The position numbers were made by a program, and so were the translations under genes. A stretch of 53,154 nucleotides of DNA from an uncultured Bacteroidales bacterium. Lineage in GTDB: Bacteria; Bacteroidota; Bacteroidia; Bacteroidales; Muribaculaceae. The stretch lies in NCBI GenBank assembly GCA_947573135.1, contig CANPDU010000022.1:1-53154 (forward strand), read 5' to 3'. This document shows, piece after piece, positions 33,032 through 41,391 of the stretch. Under the pieces are notes generated by a model that was not told where the DNA came from, did no database searches, and worked only from the letters and a program-made list of their open reading frames with translations. The first letter of the stretch is position 1. Each line of letters opens with the position of its first letter.

Positions 33032-35164
33032 ATGCGAATAAAACTGCTTATTCTTCTCATTTCGATTTGTCAAACTTCATTTGCGCAATTAATTCCTTTC
33101 AAGATGGGAGACATTGTCACCGGAATCAAGTACGGTTATGAGGATAAAAAAGGCAAAGTTATTGTCGATCCAATTTATCAAGAAACTTTTGAATTCAAAA
33201 ACGGATTAGGGCGCGTCAAATCAGATAAATTCCTTTATGGTTTTGTCGATGCTACAGGCAAGGTCGTAATACCGATAAAATACGCGTCAGCAAGCGACTT
33301 TCATGAGGGGCTGGCTGCAGTCGGAACCGGATCTTTCGGATCTGCGACGCACGGTTATATTGACAAAACGGGCAAATTTGTCATACCGCCCAAATATATG
33401 AGCGCAAAGGATTTCAAAAACGGCCTGGCTGAAGTCTCAGTATCCATAGGCGGCCATCGGAAATGGGGCGTCATAGATAAGACCGGCAAAGTCGTAGTAA
33501 CTCCGAAATTCGATCTTTGCGACATCTTAAACAGCGGACTGATCAAGGTTACCGCCTATACACCGGAAGAAGTAATATCTTATTATGACAAAACAGGCAA
33601 GAAGCATCAATCAGAGAAAGATTATAAAATTTATCTGAACGATCAAATCGCCAAGACTCCATTTGAGGAGTATATCAAATCAAATGTGATGTCATGGGAG
33701 GAATATGTCAAAGAAAAATGTCTGCCAGAGGAGCCAAAACTGACTGAAGAAGCGCTCCAGAAACAAATTGTCGATGAACTGGAAAAATGGAAGCAAAAGA
33801 GTGAATTTGAAAGTGTCGCAGACTGGCAGGCACGTGTGACGCCGGAAACAGCGGCTGAGAAAGCTGAGGAAATACTGAACGGAATAAAATCGGAATATCA
33901 GGCAAAGTCACTTGAATATCAGACAGCACTGGATAATGCAATAAAGGATTATGACAACAATTATTACCGGCCGGCTGTCAATCGGTACTGTGGAGCAAAA
34001 GCCTCGGTTTTCAGACGGCAAAATTTTGAACTGTCAACTTATGATGCCGAAAATCAGACTTTCCTTATCAGCGCATCGGAGGCCGGATCGATTTTGCTGC
34101 CTGTACCCAAAGAGGAAGCTCAGGCGTTCAAAGAAAATTGGGCTACAATAAAGACAAAATGCAAACCTGTTTTCGTTCCTGCCGGAAATGAAATTGTACT
34201 TAAATCAGTCAAGTTCGGCAATTTTGTCTATGACAGTAACACTAAGGCCGTCTACGCAACAAACGACGCTGTAAATAATTTCAAACCGCTTGAGATCAAG
34301 CTGCCCGACAATCTTGACTATACGGTCAGCACTAACAATAAGACGGACAATGCGCCCCGGTATGTTCTGTCTTCGCGCAGCAACAGCGACATAGACACGG
34401 ACATTCCGAATGGAAGCGCAGTCAGAAACAACACTGTGGCGATAATTATCGCTAATGAAAATTACGAACACTGTGTCAATGTAGAATATGCACTTAACGA
34501 CGGCCAGGCAGTCAAAGAATATTTCAACCGCACCATAGGTATACCCGAAAAGCAGATATTCGTGTATCGCGATGCATCGCTGTCGCAAATGGTCGGAGCT
34601 ATAGACCGCATTGCGAAACTATCGGACGTCTATGATCCGGCAAGTTTAGAAGTAATAGTGTATTATGCAGGTCACGGCATACCTAACGAAAAAGACCGGT
34701 CGGCTTACCTCATACCCACCGACAGTGACCCGATGATCACCGAGACATGTCTGCCGCTCAACCGATTGTATGATCAACTGGGTAAAAGCGGAGCATCTTC
34801 GGTCAAAGTGTTTCTCGACGCTTGCTTCAGCGGATCTTTAAGAGGCGACGGAATGCTGGTTTCGGCCCGTGGCGTAGCCATCAAACCGCGGCCGTCGGAA
34901 CCTGTCAGCCGCACGTTTGTGCTCACCGCTACGTCGGATGATCAGACGGCATGGCCATACGACGAGAAGAAGCACGGCGCATTCACCTACTTTTTATTGA
35001 AAAAAATAAAGGAAACGTCAGGAGATGTCACTTTAGGCGAACTGAGCGATTATGTCAACGACAATGTCAAGAAAACCATCTATCTGAACAAGCAGAAGGT
35101 GCAGACTCCGCGAGTCTCGACATCGTTTGACATGCAGCCGGAATGGCGCGGAAGTAAACTATAA
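33032..35164 (+). CDS. exported WG-repeat protein with C-terminal caspase domain
   Basis: A 710-residue protein combining three parts. A signal peptide (1-19, ending SFAQ) is followed by four WG repeats (about 30-190; patterns GYIDKTGKFVIPPKY and WGVIDKTGKVVVTPKF). A charged helical linker and a beta-rich region of unknown family cover about 210-440. A C14 caspase/metacaspase-like domain occupies about 470-700, with catalytic H548 in VYYAGHG and C598 in LDACFSG. The lower-GC flanks and lack of partner genes leave its target open. Bacterial caspase-like proteases often act in programmed responses, but the signal peptide places this one outside the cytosol. Confidence 0.9.
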   Translation: MRIKLLILLISICQTSFAQLIPFKMGDIVTGIKYGYEDKKGKVIVDPIYQETFEFKNGLGRVKSDKFLYGFVDATGKVVIPIKYASASDFHEGLAAVGTGSFGSATHGYIDKTGKFVIPPKYMSAKDFKNGLAEVSVSIGGHRKWGVIDKTGKVVVTPKFDLCDILNSGLIKVTAYTPEEVISYYDKTGKKHQSEKDYKIYLNDQIAKTPFEEYIKSNVMSWEEYVKEKCLPEEPKLTEEALQKQIVDELEKWKQKSEFESVADWQARVTPETAAEKAEEILNGIKSEYQAKSLEYQTALDNAIKDYDNNYYRPAVNRYCGAKASVFRRQNFELSTYDAENQTFLISASEAGSILLPVPKEEAQAFKENWATIKTKCKPVFVPAGNEIVLKSVKFGNFVYDSNTKAVYATNDAVNNFKPLEIKLPDNLDYTVSTNNKTDNAPRYVLSSRSNSDIDTDIPNGSAVRNNTVAIIIANENYEHCVNVEYALNDGQAVKEYFNRTIGIPEKQIFVYRDASLSQMVGAIDRIAKLSDVYDPASLEVIVYYAGHGIPNEKDRSAYLIPTDSDPMITETCLPLNRLYDQLGKSGASSVKVFLDACFSGSLRGDGMLVSARGVAIKPRPSEPVSRTFVLTATSDDQTAWPYDEKKHGAFTYFLLKKIKETSGDVTLGELSDYVNDNVKKTIYLNKQKVQTPRVSTSFDMQPEWRGSKL

Positions 35165-35167
35165 AAA

Positions 35168-35208
35168 AATTGTCCGGACGATTCCAAATACGGAGAGTCC
35201 GGACCTGA
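35168..35208 (-). terminator. terminator of the recF-DUF721 operon
   Basis: GTCCGGAC occurs at 35172-35179 and 35197-35204; the two copies pair as a stem. On the minus strand it is followed by AATTTTTTT. It ends a few bases after the DUF721 stop. Confidence 0.75.
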
Positions 35209-35210
35209 GA

Positions 35211-35501
35211 TCAGTGGATTATAATTGACTTTACGACCGGACGGCCGACGGCTTGATTTATTCGGTCGCGGAGATTGTCGGTCAGAAAAGAAAGCTCGCT
35301 TTTGAGCGGGGCGGATGTAATATAGACATGGAGAACACCGTCGGCGATATACCGCCGGGTGGTGAGACGGTTTACCGTCGGACCTACCACTTCAGACCAT
35401 AGGTATGAAGCCCGTTGCTCGTCGTAGACATCGCTGAGTCCGACACGGGACATGGCTTCCGAGAATATTTCGGCGAATGTTTTCGGATCGGTGCGTTTCA
35501 T
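35211..35501 (-). CDS. DUF721 family protein (DciA-like)
   Basis: A 96-residue DUF721 protein. The N-terminal FAEIFSEAMSRVGLSDVYDE and the core LWSEVVGPTVNRLTTRRYIADGVLHVYITSAPLKSELSFL are typical. In several bacteria DUF721 proteins of the DciA group help load the replicative helicase DnaB; a direct equivalence in Bacteroidota is inference. Its start overlaps the recF stop by 4 bases (ATGA), linking it to replication and repair. Confidence 0.88.
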   Translation of the reverse strand: MKRTDPKTFAEIFSEAMSRVGLSDVYDEQRASYLWSEVVGPTVNRLTTRRYIADGVLHVYITSAPLKSELSFLTDNLRDRINQAVGRPVVKSIIIH

Positions 35502-36613
35502 GACTGTGTGTCAGGACGGGTTATGGGAGTGAAACATCCGTCCACTACACTCCAGATAGCATCGCTGCCTCCGGTGAGAGCGATGATCTCGTCGAGATGG
35601 CGACGGTTGGTATCTGTGACGAATATCTGGCCGAAAGTGTCGGTTGCGACAATGCGCATGATGCGTTCGACGCGGCCGGCATCAAGTTTGTCGAATATGT
35701 CGTCGAGAAGCAGAAGGGGCGACATTGCAGTGACGTCGCGCAGGAATTCATATTGAGCGAATCGCAGGGCGATAGTGTAAGTTTTTGCCTGGCCCTGAGA
35801 AGCGGTCTGCCGTGCCGGCATATCGTCGAGAGTCATTTCGATATCGTCACGGTGGACGCCGACCGAAGTGTGGCGCAACAGGCGGTCGCGGCCGCGGTTG
35901 GTCTCGAGAAGGACGGCGAGAGAGTCTGAGTCGGAAAGGTGAGAGCGGTACGTGAGTTTTGGTGTCTCTCGGGTGCCGGATATGGCGGAATAGTAGCGGC
36001 CGAAGATTTCAGACAGTCTGTCGATACGCGCGGCGCGGACGCGATGGATATAGTCTGCGGCCATGTCCATCTGCATTTCAACAGCTAAAAAAAGATTGTC
36101 GTCAGCGACGCCGTCGCGCAGCATGGAGTTGCGCTGGGTGAGAGCCTGGTTGTAGCGGATGAGTGCTTCAAGATAACGTGCGTCGCCCTGCGATATGACC
36201 ATGTCGAGAAAGCGCCGGCGCACTTCACCTCCGCCGTTGATCAACTCGATATCAGCCGGCGCGATCATGACGAGGGGAAACAGCCCGATGTGTTCGCTAA
36301 GACGGCGGTATTCCTTGCCTGAACGTTTGAAAGACTTGCGTCTGCCGACAGCAAGTCCGGCAACGATTTCCTCGTCAATGTCGCGACGGAGATAGTGCCC
36401 GCGGGCAATGGCGAAATCTTCGCCTCTTTTGATCAGCATAGGGTCAGTGAGTCCGGCAAAACTCTTGCAGAAGCTCAGAAAATGGATCGCATCGAGCAGG
36501 TTGCTTTTGCCGACGCCGTTATCTCCCAGGAAACAGTTGATCTTGGGCGAAAATTCGAGCGAACATTCACTGATGTTCTTGAAGTTTGTAAGATGGAGAG
36601 ACTGCAGTATCAT
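35498..36613 (-). CDS. recF: DNA replication and repair protein RecF
   Basis: RecF is an SMC-like ATPase that helps load RecA at gaps. The 371 residues include the opening block LHLTNFKNISECSLEFSPKINCFLGDNGVGKSNLLDAIHFLS with Walker A GDNGVGKSN (residues 31-39), the signature SQGQAKTYTIALRFAQ and Walker B PLLLLDDIFDKLD. Its start overlaps the esterase gene by 4 bases and its stop overlaps DUF721 by 4 bases. It is not near dnaA/dnaN here. Confidence 0.96.
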   Translation of the reverse strand: MILQSLHLTNFKNISECSLEFSPKINCFLGDNGVGKSNLLDAIHFLSFCKSFAGLTDPMLIKRGEDFAIARGHYLRRDIDEEIVAGLAVGRRKSFKRSGKEYRRLSEHIGLFPLVMIAPADIELINGGGEVRRRFLDMVISQGDARYLEALIRYNQALTQRNSMLRDGVADDNLFLAVEMQMDMAADYIHRVRAARIDRLSEIFGRYYSAISGTRETPKLTYRSHLSDSDSLAVLLETNRGRDRLLRHTSVGVHRDDIEMTLDDMPARQTASQGQAKTYTIALRFAQYEFLRDVTAMSPLLLLDDIFDKLDAGRVERIMRIVATDTFGQIFVTDTNRRHLDEIIALTGGSDAIWSVVDGCFTPITRPDTQS

Positions 36614-37419
36614 TTATTGAACGCTTCGCTGAAGAAAAGCAGGTGGTGAAGGATGGAATTATTCCAGTATTCCCAGGTGTGTGCTCCCGGACGCGATACA
36701 TAGTCGTGCGGAATGCCTGCATCGAGCAGGGCGCGGTGGAGATTTTCGTTGACCTGCGCAAAAAAATCGTCGACTCCGCAGTCGAAATAGATGTTGATCT
36801 GTCCGGGGGTGATGTCTTTGACGTGGTTTATCACCGAAGCATTCTCCCAGTTCTGAGGATGATTCTCTATGTCGCCGAGAAGACCGGGCAACCCCCAGTT
36901 TTTCGGGAAAGGACGGATGTCGACACCGCCGCTCATGCTGCCCGCACTGCCGAAAATGTCGGGATGGCGGAATGCGAGATAAAGCGCGCCGTGGCCGCCC
37001 ATGCTGAGACCGGTGATGGCTCTTTTGGAGCGGTCGGGGAGGGTAGGATAGTTATTGTCAATATATGGAATAAGATCTTCGATGATGAACGTCTCCATTT
37101 TGATTTTAGGATTGACCGGCGAATCAAGATACCATGTATCACGGCCGTCAGGATGGACGATAATCATGCCGTAGCGGTCGGCCATGTCTTTGATGCGCGG
37201 CTGGTGGGAGAGCCAGTCGGCGTAATTGCCATATGCACCGTGAAGGACGTAGACGACAGGGAAATGTTGGTCAGGCGCAGCATTGTCGGGCACAACGACG
37301 AGGACTGTCATCGGAGTTTCAAGATTGGTTGTGGCGACAGTGACAGTGTCGACACGTGCTGCCGTCGCCGTCAGACCGGCTACACACAACAGTAAAAAGG
37401 ATAAAATACGTTTCATCAT
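36610..37419 (-). CDS. exported esterase, FrmB/antigen 85-like alpha/beta hydrolase
   Basis: A 269-residue secreted hydrolase of the PF00756 esterase family. It has a signal peptide (about 1-20), then PVVYVLHGAYGNYADW (oxyanion region) and nucleophile serine in GLSMGGHGAL, with Asp and His in DCGVDDF and PGAHTWEYW. It is close to acetyl-xylan or feruloyl esterases and to S-formylglutathione hydrolase-like enzymes, so plant-cell-wall deacylation is possible. Oddly it is translationally coupled to recF (ATGA). A start at 37416 is equally possible. Confidence 0.9.
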   Translation of the reverse strand: MMKRILSFLLLCVAGLTATAARVDTVTVATTNLETPMTVLVVVPDNAAPDQHFPVVYVLHGAYGNYADWLSHQPRIKDMADRYGMIIVHPDGRDTWYLDSPVNPKIKMETFIIEDLIPYIDNNYPTLPDRSKRAITGLSMGGHGALYLAFRHPDIFGSAGSMSGGVDIRPFPKNWGLPGLLGDIENHPQNWENASVINHVKDITPGQINIYFDCGVDDFFAQVNENLHRALLDAGIPHDYVSRPGAHTWEYWNNSILHHLLFFSEAFNK

Positions 37420-37448
37420 AAAAATCGTTTTTAGGCGAGTTACTTTAA

Positions 37449-38531
37449 TTATATATTGTCGTAAGTATCAATCATTCTCTGAAGTTCAATTTCCGAAGGA
37501 AGATAGCGAGCTACATTACCCAACTCTTTTCTCAATTCGTATTCCGCAACGCCAAGCGGACGATCCAATCCCCGAAACGACCATTCGACAACCGTATCAT
37601 CTTTAGATTTACATATAAGCAACCCTATGGTTTGGTTATCATCCGACTGTTTCATCAATTCATCAACTGCGGAGACGTAAAAATTCAACTTTCCGGCGAA
37701 ATCAGGAATAAACGGTACTACTTTTAATTCCACCACTATATAACATTTAAGCCGCGTATGATAAAATATCATATCAGGAATAAAAGTCTGGCCTCCGGGC
37801 ATTCTCAGTTCCATTTGTCTGCCTACATAAGCAAAACCACTACCGAGTTCAAGAAGTAACCGCGTTATATTCTGAGAAATGACATCTTCAAGCTGTTTTT
37901 CAGTAGCTTTATTGTCAAGTCCTGTAAAACTGAAATCATATGGACTTTTTAGGATCGCTTTTGCCAATTCTCCATGTGGCTGAGGCAATTGAAGGTCAAA
38001 ATTTGTCAGCGCCCGGCCTTTTTTCTGATATAATTTATTCTCGATTTCTGCACTCAATTCAGCTCTGCTCCAACCATTCCGAATTGTTTCCTCTATGTAA
38101 AATTGAGCCTCATCTAATGATTTACTATGCGTAAAGATAGCAATATGATGTTTCCAGGGCACAAAGCCGAAATCTAGAGGCATCTCAATTTCGTCACCAG
38201 GTTGGTGACGAATTGAATCAGTTTGATTATAAAATTCATACCAGCGTTTGGCATATTTGAGATTTGTAACGGAAAATCCTGTCTGCCCCGGGAATTCAGC
38301 TTTAAGATCCAGACTAAGACAGTCGAAGAATGCACTGCCCCATTTCGCATCGGTATGCAATGCGAGAATATCATGTCCCAATCCCCAATAGAATTCAAGT
38401 AACGCTGTATTTACTTTTACGGCAGCCTTCATACGGCTTTTACGGTACCGTTCCTTTATGTCGCGAAGTAAGAGTGCGTACTCTTCTCCAACGACAGACA
38501 CAGGGCGTTTCATAAATTCAGGTTGGTTCAT
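37449..38531 (-). CDS. DUF1016/YhcG-type PDDEXK nuclease (second copy)
   Basis: A 360-residue paralogue of the protein at 2866-3921. The N-terminal block RYRKSRMKAAVKVN...FYWGLGHDI and the linker (WKHHIAIF, GWSRAEL, GRALTNFDLQLP) are shared. The nuclease core is P252-D253 (FIPDMIFYHT), E268-L-K270 (VVELKV), with the usual 14-residue spacing. It starts with divergent -7 boxes shared with the deacetylase gene and ends 29 bases before the esterase gene, so it may feed the esterase-recF operon. The two copies are clearly diverged, not a recent duplication. Confidence 0.93.
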   Translation of the reverse strand: MNQPEFMKRPVSVVGEEYALLLRDIKERYRKSRMKAAVKVNTALLEFYWGLGHDILALHTDAKWGSAFFDCLSLDLKAEFPGQTGFSVTNLKYAKRWYEFYNQTDSIRHQPGDEIEMPLDFGFVPWKHHIAIFTHSKSLDEAQFYIEETIRNGWSRAELSAEIENKLYQKKGRALTNFDLQLPQPHGELAKAILKSPYDFSFTGLDNKATEKQLEDVISQNITRLLLELGSGFAYVGRQMELRMPGGQTFIPDMIFYHTRLKCYIVVELKVVPFIPDFAGKLNFYVSAVDELMKQSDDNQTIGLLICKSKDDTVVEWSFRGLDRPLGVAEYELRKELGNVARYLPSEIELQRMIDTYDNI

Positions 38532-38575
38532 TGCTATTGCCGGCGATTGGTACTACAAAATAGTTTTATCGTTTA

Positions 38576-38608
38576 CAAAGGTAAGCAAAATTTTTTTATG
38601 TACCTTTG
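38576..38608. promoter_or_regulatory. divergent -7 boxes between DUF1016 and deacetylase genes
   Basis: The minus strand reads TACCTTTG at 38583-38576 (for the DUF1016 gene, 44 bases before its ATG), and the plus strand reads TACCTTTG at 38601-38608 (19 bases before the deacetylase ATG). Neither has a clear TTTG at the -33 position, and the two polymerases would compete for the same DNA. Confidence 0.5.
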
Positions 38609-38627
38609 TGTCTGTAATCACTAAGTT

Positions 38628-39416
38628 ATGGCAAAAATATTATTGAGCTTCGACACGGAAGAATTTGATGTGCCTCGAGAGCACGGTGTTGATATCGCGC
38701 TGGAAGAATCTATGAAAATATCGTCGGCCGGAACTACACGCATACTCGACGTTCTCCGCGGCCATGGAGTCAGGGCTACATTTTTCTGCACATCGAATTT
38801 CGTTGAAAATGCGCCCGATATCGTGAGCCGCATCGTCGGCGAAGGTCATGAACTTGCTGCTCACGGATGCGACCACTGGCGTCCGGCTCCGGAAGATGTG
38901 GAGAGATCGAAAGAGATAATAGAGCGCCTGAGCGGACAGAAAGTCCACGGTTACCGTCAGCCGCGCATGTTTCCGGTTTCGGACAAGGAGATCGCGCGTT
39001 GCGGCTACACCTATAACTCGTCGCTCAATCCGGCGTTTATCCCGGGGCGCTATATGCATCTGACATCTCCGCGGACATGTTTTATGAAAGACGGCGTTCT
39101 CCAGATACCGGCATCAGTGACTCCGCTGCTGCGCTTTCCGCTTTTCTGGCTGAGCTATCATCATCTGCCGGCATCGCTCTACCGCCGGCTGGCGCGTCGG
39201 GTTGCCAACCACGACGGATATTTCGCCACATATTTCCACCCGTGGGAATTTTTTGACCTGTCGTCGCGTCGCGATCTGAAAATGCCGTATCTCATCAGGC
39301 ACAATTCCGGCGACGGCATGGCGAAGCGGCTCGGCGAGCTGATTGATTATTTCAAGCGACGCGGCGACGAATTTACAACATACTATGAATTTGCCAAAAC
39401 CCAGATAAAATCATGA
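38628..39416 (+). CDS. polysaccharide deacetylase family protein
   Basis: A 262-residue NodB-type deacetylase. Motif 1 is SFDTEEFD (residues 5-12, with the catalytic and metal Asp), motif 2 is AAHGCDHW with the two metal histidines (HxxxH), motif 3 is GYRQPRM. It has no signal peptide, so it acts at the cytoplasmic face, most likely on a lipid-linked sugar. It overlaps the GT2 gene by 4 bases (ATGA); the pair probably builds a de-N-acetylated lipid-linked sugar for surface glycans. Confidence 0.92.
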   Translation: MAKILLSFDTEEFDVPREHGVDIALEESMKISSAGTTRILDVLRGHGVRATFFCTSNFVENAPDIVSRIVGEGHELAAHGCDHWRPAPEDVERSKEIIERLSGQKVHGYRQPRMFPVSDKEIARCGYTYNSSLNPAFIPGRYMHLTSPRTCFMKDGVLQIPASVTPLLRFPLFWLSYHHLPASLYRRLARRVANHDGYFATYFHPWEFFDLSSRRDLKMPYLIRHNSGDGMAKRLGELIDYFKRRGDEFTTYYEFAKTQIKS

Positions 39417-40357
39417 TACGACTTGCAATTGTCTGTCCATGTTATAATGAGGAGGCTGTCATCGGGCATTCGTCTGAGCGGCTGCTTGATCTGATCGGGA
39501 GGCTTTCGTCGGCAGGCAAGATAAGCGCCGACAGTTTTGTGCTGATGGTCAACGACGGCAGCCGCGACCGCACATGGGAGCTGATCCGCGGACTTCATGC
39601 CAAAGATCCGGTCCATTTCAAGGGCATCGATCTCGCTCACAACGCCGGGCATCAGAAGGCGATACTCGCCGGCATGATGACAGCGGTGCGCACGGCCGAC
39701 GCCATAGTGACTGTCGATGTCGATCTGCAGGATGATATCGAGGCTATCGGCAAGATGGTCGACGCATATGCTGAGGGCTATGACGTGGTCTACGGTGTGA
39801 AAGTGTCGCGTAAGGCTGACCCGGTGTTTAAACGGCTGACAGCTGTGGCGTTTTACAGACTTCAGCGTAAGCTCGGAGTGGAGACGGTCTATAATCACGC
39901 CGATTTCCGTTTTATGAGCCGCAGAGTAGTCGAGGAGCTCGGTCGGTATGAAGAGCGTAATCTCTATCTGCGCGGCATAATACCGATGATCGGTTATCGC
40001 TCTACGACAGTCGACGATGTGATCAGTGAACGTGAGGCCGGTGAGTCAAAATACACTGTGTCGAAGATGTTCACGCTCGCGCTTAACGGCATAACGTCGT
40101 TTTCGGTCAAGCCTATCTATAGTATTCTGACAACGGGGCTGATCTTTGTGGTTATTTCGATCTGCATAGGCATCTATGTCATAGCGTCGCTGATCTCGGG
40201 AACGGCTGAGCACGGCTGGGCTTCGCTGATGCTGTCTGTCTGGTTTGTCGGCGGCGTGGTGTTGCTGGCGATCGGCATGATAGGTCTCTATATCGGGCGA
40301 ATTTTCATCGAAGTCAAACACCGTCCGCACTATCATATCAGAGAGGAACTCGATTAA
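39413..40357 (+). CDS. GT2 glycosyltransferase, DPM1/GtrB-like, with two helices
   Basis: A 314-residue polyprenyl-phosphate glycosyltransferase type. The GT-A domain (1 to about 220) has the nucleotide-binding VCPCYNEE, then VNDGSRDRTW and VDVDLQDD, the latter replacing DxD. The C-terminal region has two transmembrane helices (about 228-258 and 269-296), as in GtrB/ArnC, ending in a short cytoplasmic tail. It would move a sugar from a nucleotide donor to undecaprenyl phosphate. It is coupled to the deacetylase, which may process its product. Confidence 0.92.
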   Translation: MIRLAIVCPCYNEEAVIGHSSERLLDLIGRLSSAGKISADSFVLMVNDGSRDRTWELIRGLHAKDPVHFKGIDLAHNAGHQKAILAGMMTAVRTADAIVTVDVDLQDDIEAIGKMVDAYAEGYDVVYGVKVSRKADPVFKRLTAVAFYRLQRKLGVETVYNHADFRFMSRRVVEELGRYEERNLYLRGIIPMIGYRSTTVDDVISEREAGESKYTVSKMFTLALNGITSFSVKPIYSILTTGLIFVVISICIGIYVIASLISGTAEHGWASLMLSVWFVGGVVLLAIGMIGLYIGRIFIEVKHRPHYHIREELD

Positions 40358-40961
40358 ATTTTTTATGTTCAATGTCTCGGCAAATTTCAAAACAGCAATA
40401 TGAGTATGCGCTCAACCGCATTGAGGAGCTTTTGCCGCTGGTGACGGACGAGACTCCGGCAAGTGACAAAAATGCTGTTGAACTGACCATTGTGTCTGAT
40501 GTGGTTGAAGCATACGAAAAAGTCCACTTCCCGATAAGTAAACCAACTATCGGAGAGCTGTTTGTCGATGGAGCGCGGGGGAGATAAGGGTTATGGGTGA
40601 ATTGTGTGTTTAATGCTTTTGATGAGCCGACTGCCGCGCGGAGCGCTTTGAGAGGCAGGATGCAGACGAACGGTGCACCAACCGCCGTTCCGGACCGACG
40701 GAAATATTCGTCTGCTATCTGACTGAGGATGCGCATCGCGCGGCGGTCGCACATGGCCACAAACTCAAAACCGTTTTCGGCAAGACGCGCCACAATCGCG
40801 GCCACGGAGCATCTGAGGCTGATCGGCTCACGGCTAATGATATCGGAGATCTCTATTGCAATATCATTGAAACCGTAATCGCAGCTTTTCAGAAACCGCA
40901 GCAGGGCGCGACGCGTCGAGCGTGTTTTTTTGTTTGTAATATGTAGCGTTGTATCGGTCAT
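40338..40961 (-). CDS. doubtful hypothetical ORF; N-terminal half may be real
   Basis: No family is recognised for this 207-residue frame. The first about 125 residues (40587-40961) look protein-like (helices such as LRCSVAAIVARLAENGFEFV), and a -7 box TAATTTTG (minus, 40991-40984) lies 22 bases upstream. The C-terminal 80 residues are serine-rich and lie antisense to the HigA-like gene and to the GT2 end, which is typical of a shadow. It may be a gene whose original 3' end was replaced, or spurious altogether. Confidence 0.35.
   Translation of the reverse strand: MTDTTLHITNKKTRSTRRALLRFLKSCDYGFNDIAIEISDIISREPISLRCSVAAIVARLAENGFEFVAMCDRRAMRILSQIADEYFRRSGTAVGAPFVCILPLKALRAAVGSSKALNTQFTHNPYLPRAPSTNSSPIVGLLIGKWTFSYASTTSDTMVSSTAFLSLAGVSSVTSGKSSSMRLSAYSYCCFEICRDIEHKKFNRVPL
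40372..40587 (+). CDS. HigA-like antitoxin N-terminal domain without HTH
   Basis: A 71-residue protein that resembles the N-terminal oligomerisation part of HigA-type antitoxins (pattern ALNRIEELLPLVTDE, then NAVELTIVSDVVEAYEKVHF-PI). In full HigA the helix-turn-helix follows immediately; here the frame stops after PTIGELF. No HigB toxin gene is adjacent. It starts 14 bases after the GT2 stop. It is either a truncated relic or a small protein reusing the domain. It is overlapped on the other strand by a longer ORF that is less convincing. Confidence 0.6.
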   Translation: MSRQISKQQYEYALNRIEELLPLVTDETPASDKNAVELTIVSDVVEAYEKVHFPISKPTIGELFVDGARGR

Positions 40962-40983
40962 CTGTCAGTAATCTTTTCCGATG

Positions 40984-40991
40984 CAAAATTA
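40984..40991 (-). promoter_or_regulatory. -7 box before the doubtful ORF
   Basis: The minus strand reads TAATTTTG, matching TAnnTTTG, 22 bases upstream of the ATG at 40961. No -33 box is visible. Confidence 0.3.
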
Positions 40992-41084
40992 CTGCGGCGA
41001 TTGACGCGATATTTGGCTTTTTTGTACAAGTGATCGGTTTAACACAGGTTAAATATCATGATAGTGGGGGTAATCGGCTGTATG

Positions 41085-41335
41085 ACTTGTGGTTGAGGGA
41101 ACGGTGCACTCCCCCCAAAAAGCGCGTCGGGGATGCGACGCCGATCGAAGTCCGGTGATGTCGCACATCTCCGACGCGCCTGTGTGACAGGATGTTGACC
41201 GGCCCCACAAACCGCCTACGGCTCATTGTGGGTCGCATATCGCGCCTCGCCGAGGCGCCTGACCGAGCCGGGTCGCTATCTGCCGCAAACTGCGAGTCGG
41301 GGATGTAGAGGGGTGCGAAATATAGGTAGGGGCAA
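41085..41335. other. structured GC-rich non-coding stretch with several hairpins
   Basis: No convincing gene is seen from 40962 to 41391. Within it three inverted repeats occur in a row: 41122-41179 (GCGCGTCGG...CCGACGCGC with inner GATG/CATC pairing), 41204-41232 (CCCACAA...TTGTGGG with an inner GCC/GGC), and 41242-41258 (GCGCCTCGCCGAGGCGC). The motif GTCGGGGATG occurs at about 41126 and 41291. It may be a repetitive extragenic element or a structured RNA. Confidence 0.5.
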
Positions 41336-41371
41336 AAAAAGAGCGGCTGCCGAAGCAGTCGCTCTTTTTTA
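41334..41371 (-). terminator. terminator of the sus-like operon
   Basis: A stem AAAAAAGAGCGGCTGC paired with GCAGTCGCTCTTTTTT around CGAA, with T-runs on both sides, 20 bases past the SusF-like stop. It works in the minus direction and probably in both. Confidence 0.85.
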
Positions 41372-41391
41372 ATTATTTATGAAATCGAGTG

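Noticed and set aside
36643-37395. 250-residue plus-strand ORF
   Set aside because: Antisense shadow of the exported esterase, whose GLSMGG motif and signal peptide are clear.
40949-41158. 69-residue plus-strand ORF near the hairpin region
   Set aside because: It runs through the structured GC-rich stretch, has no upstream -7 box and no family resemblance.
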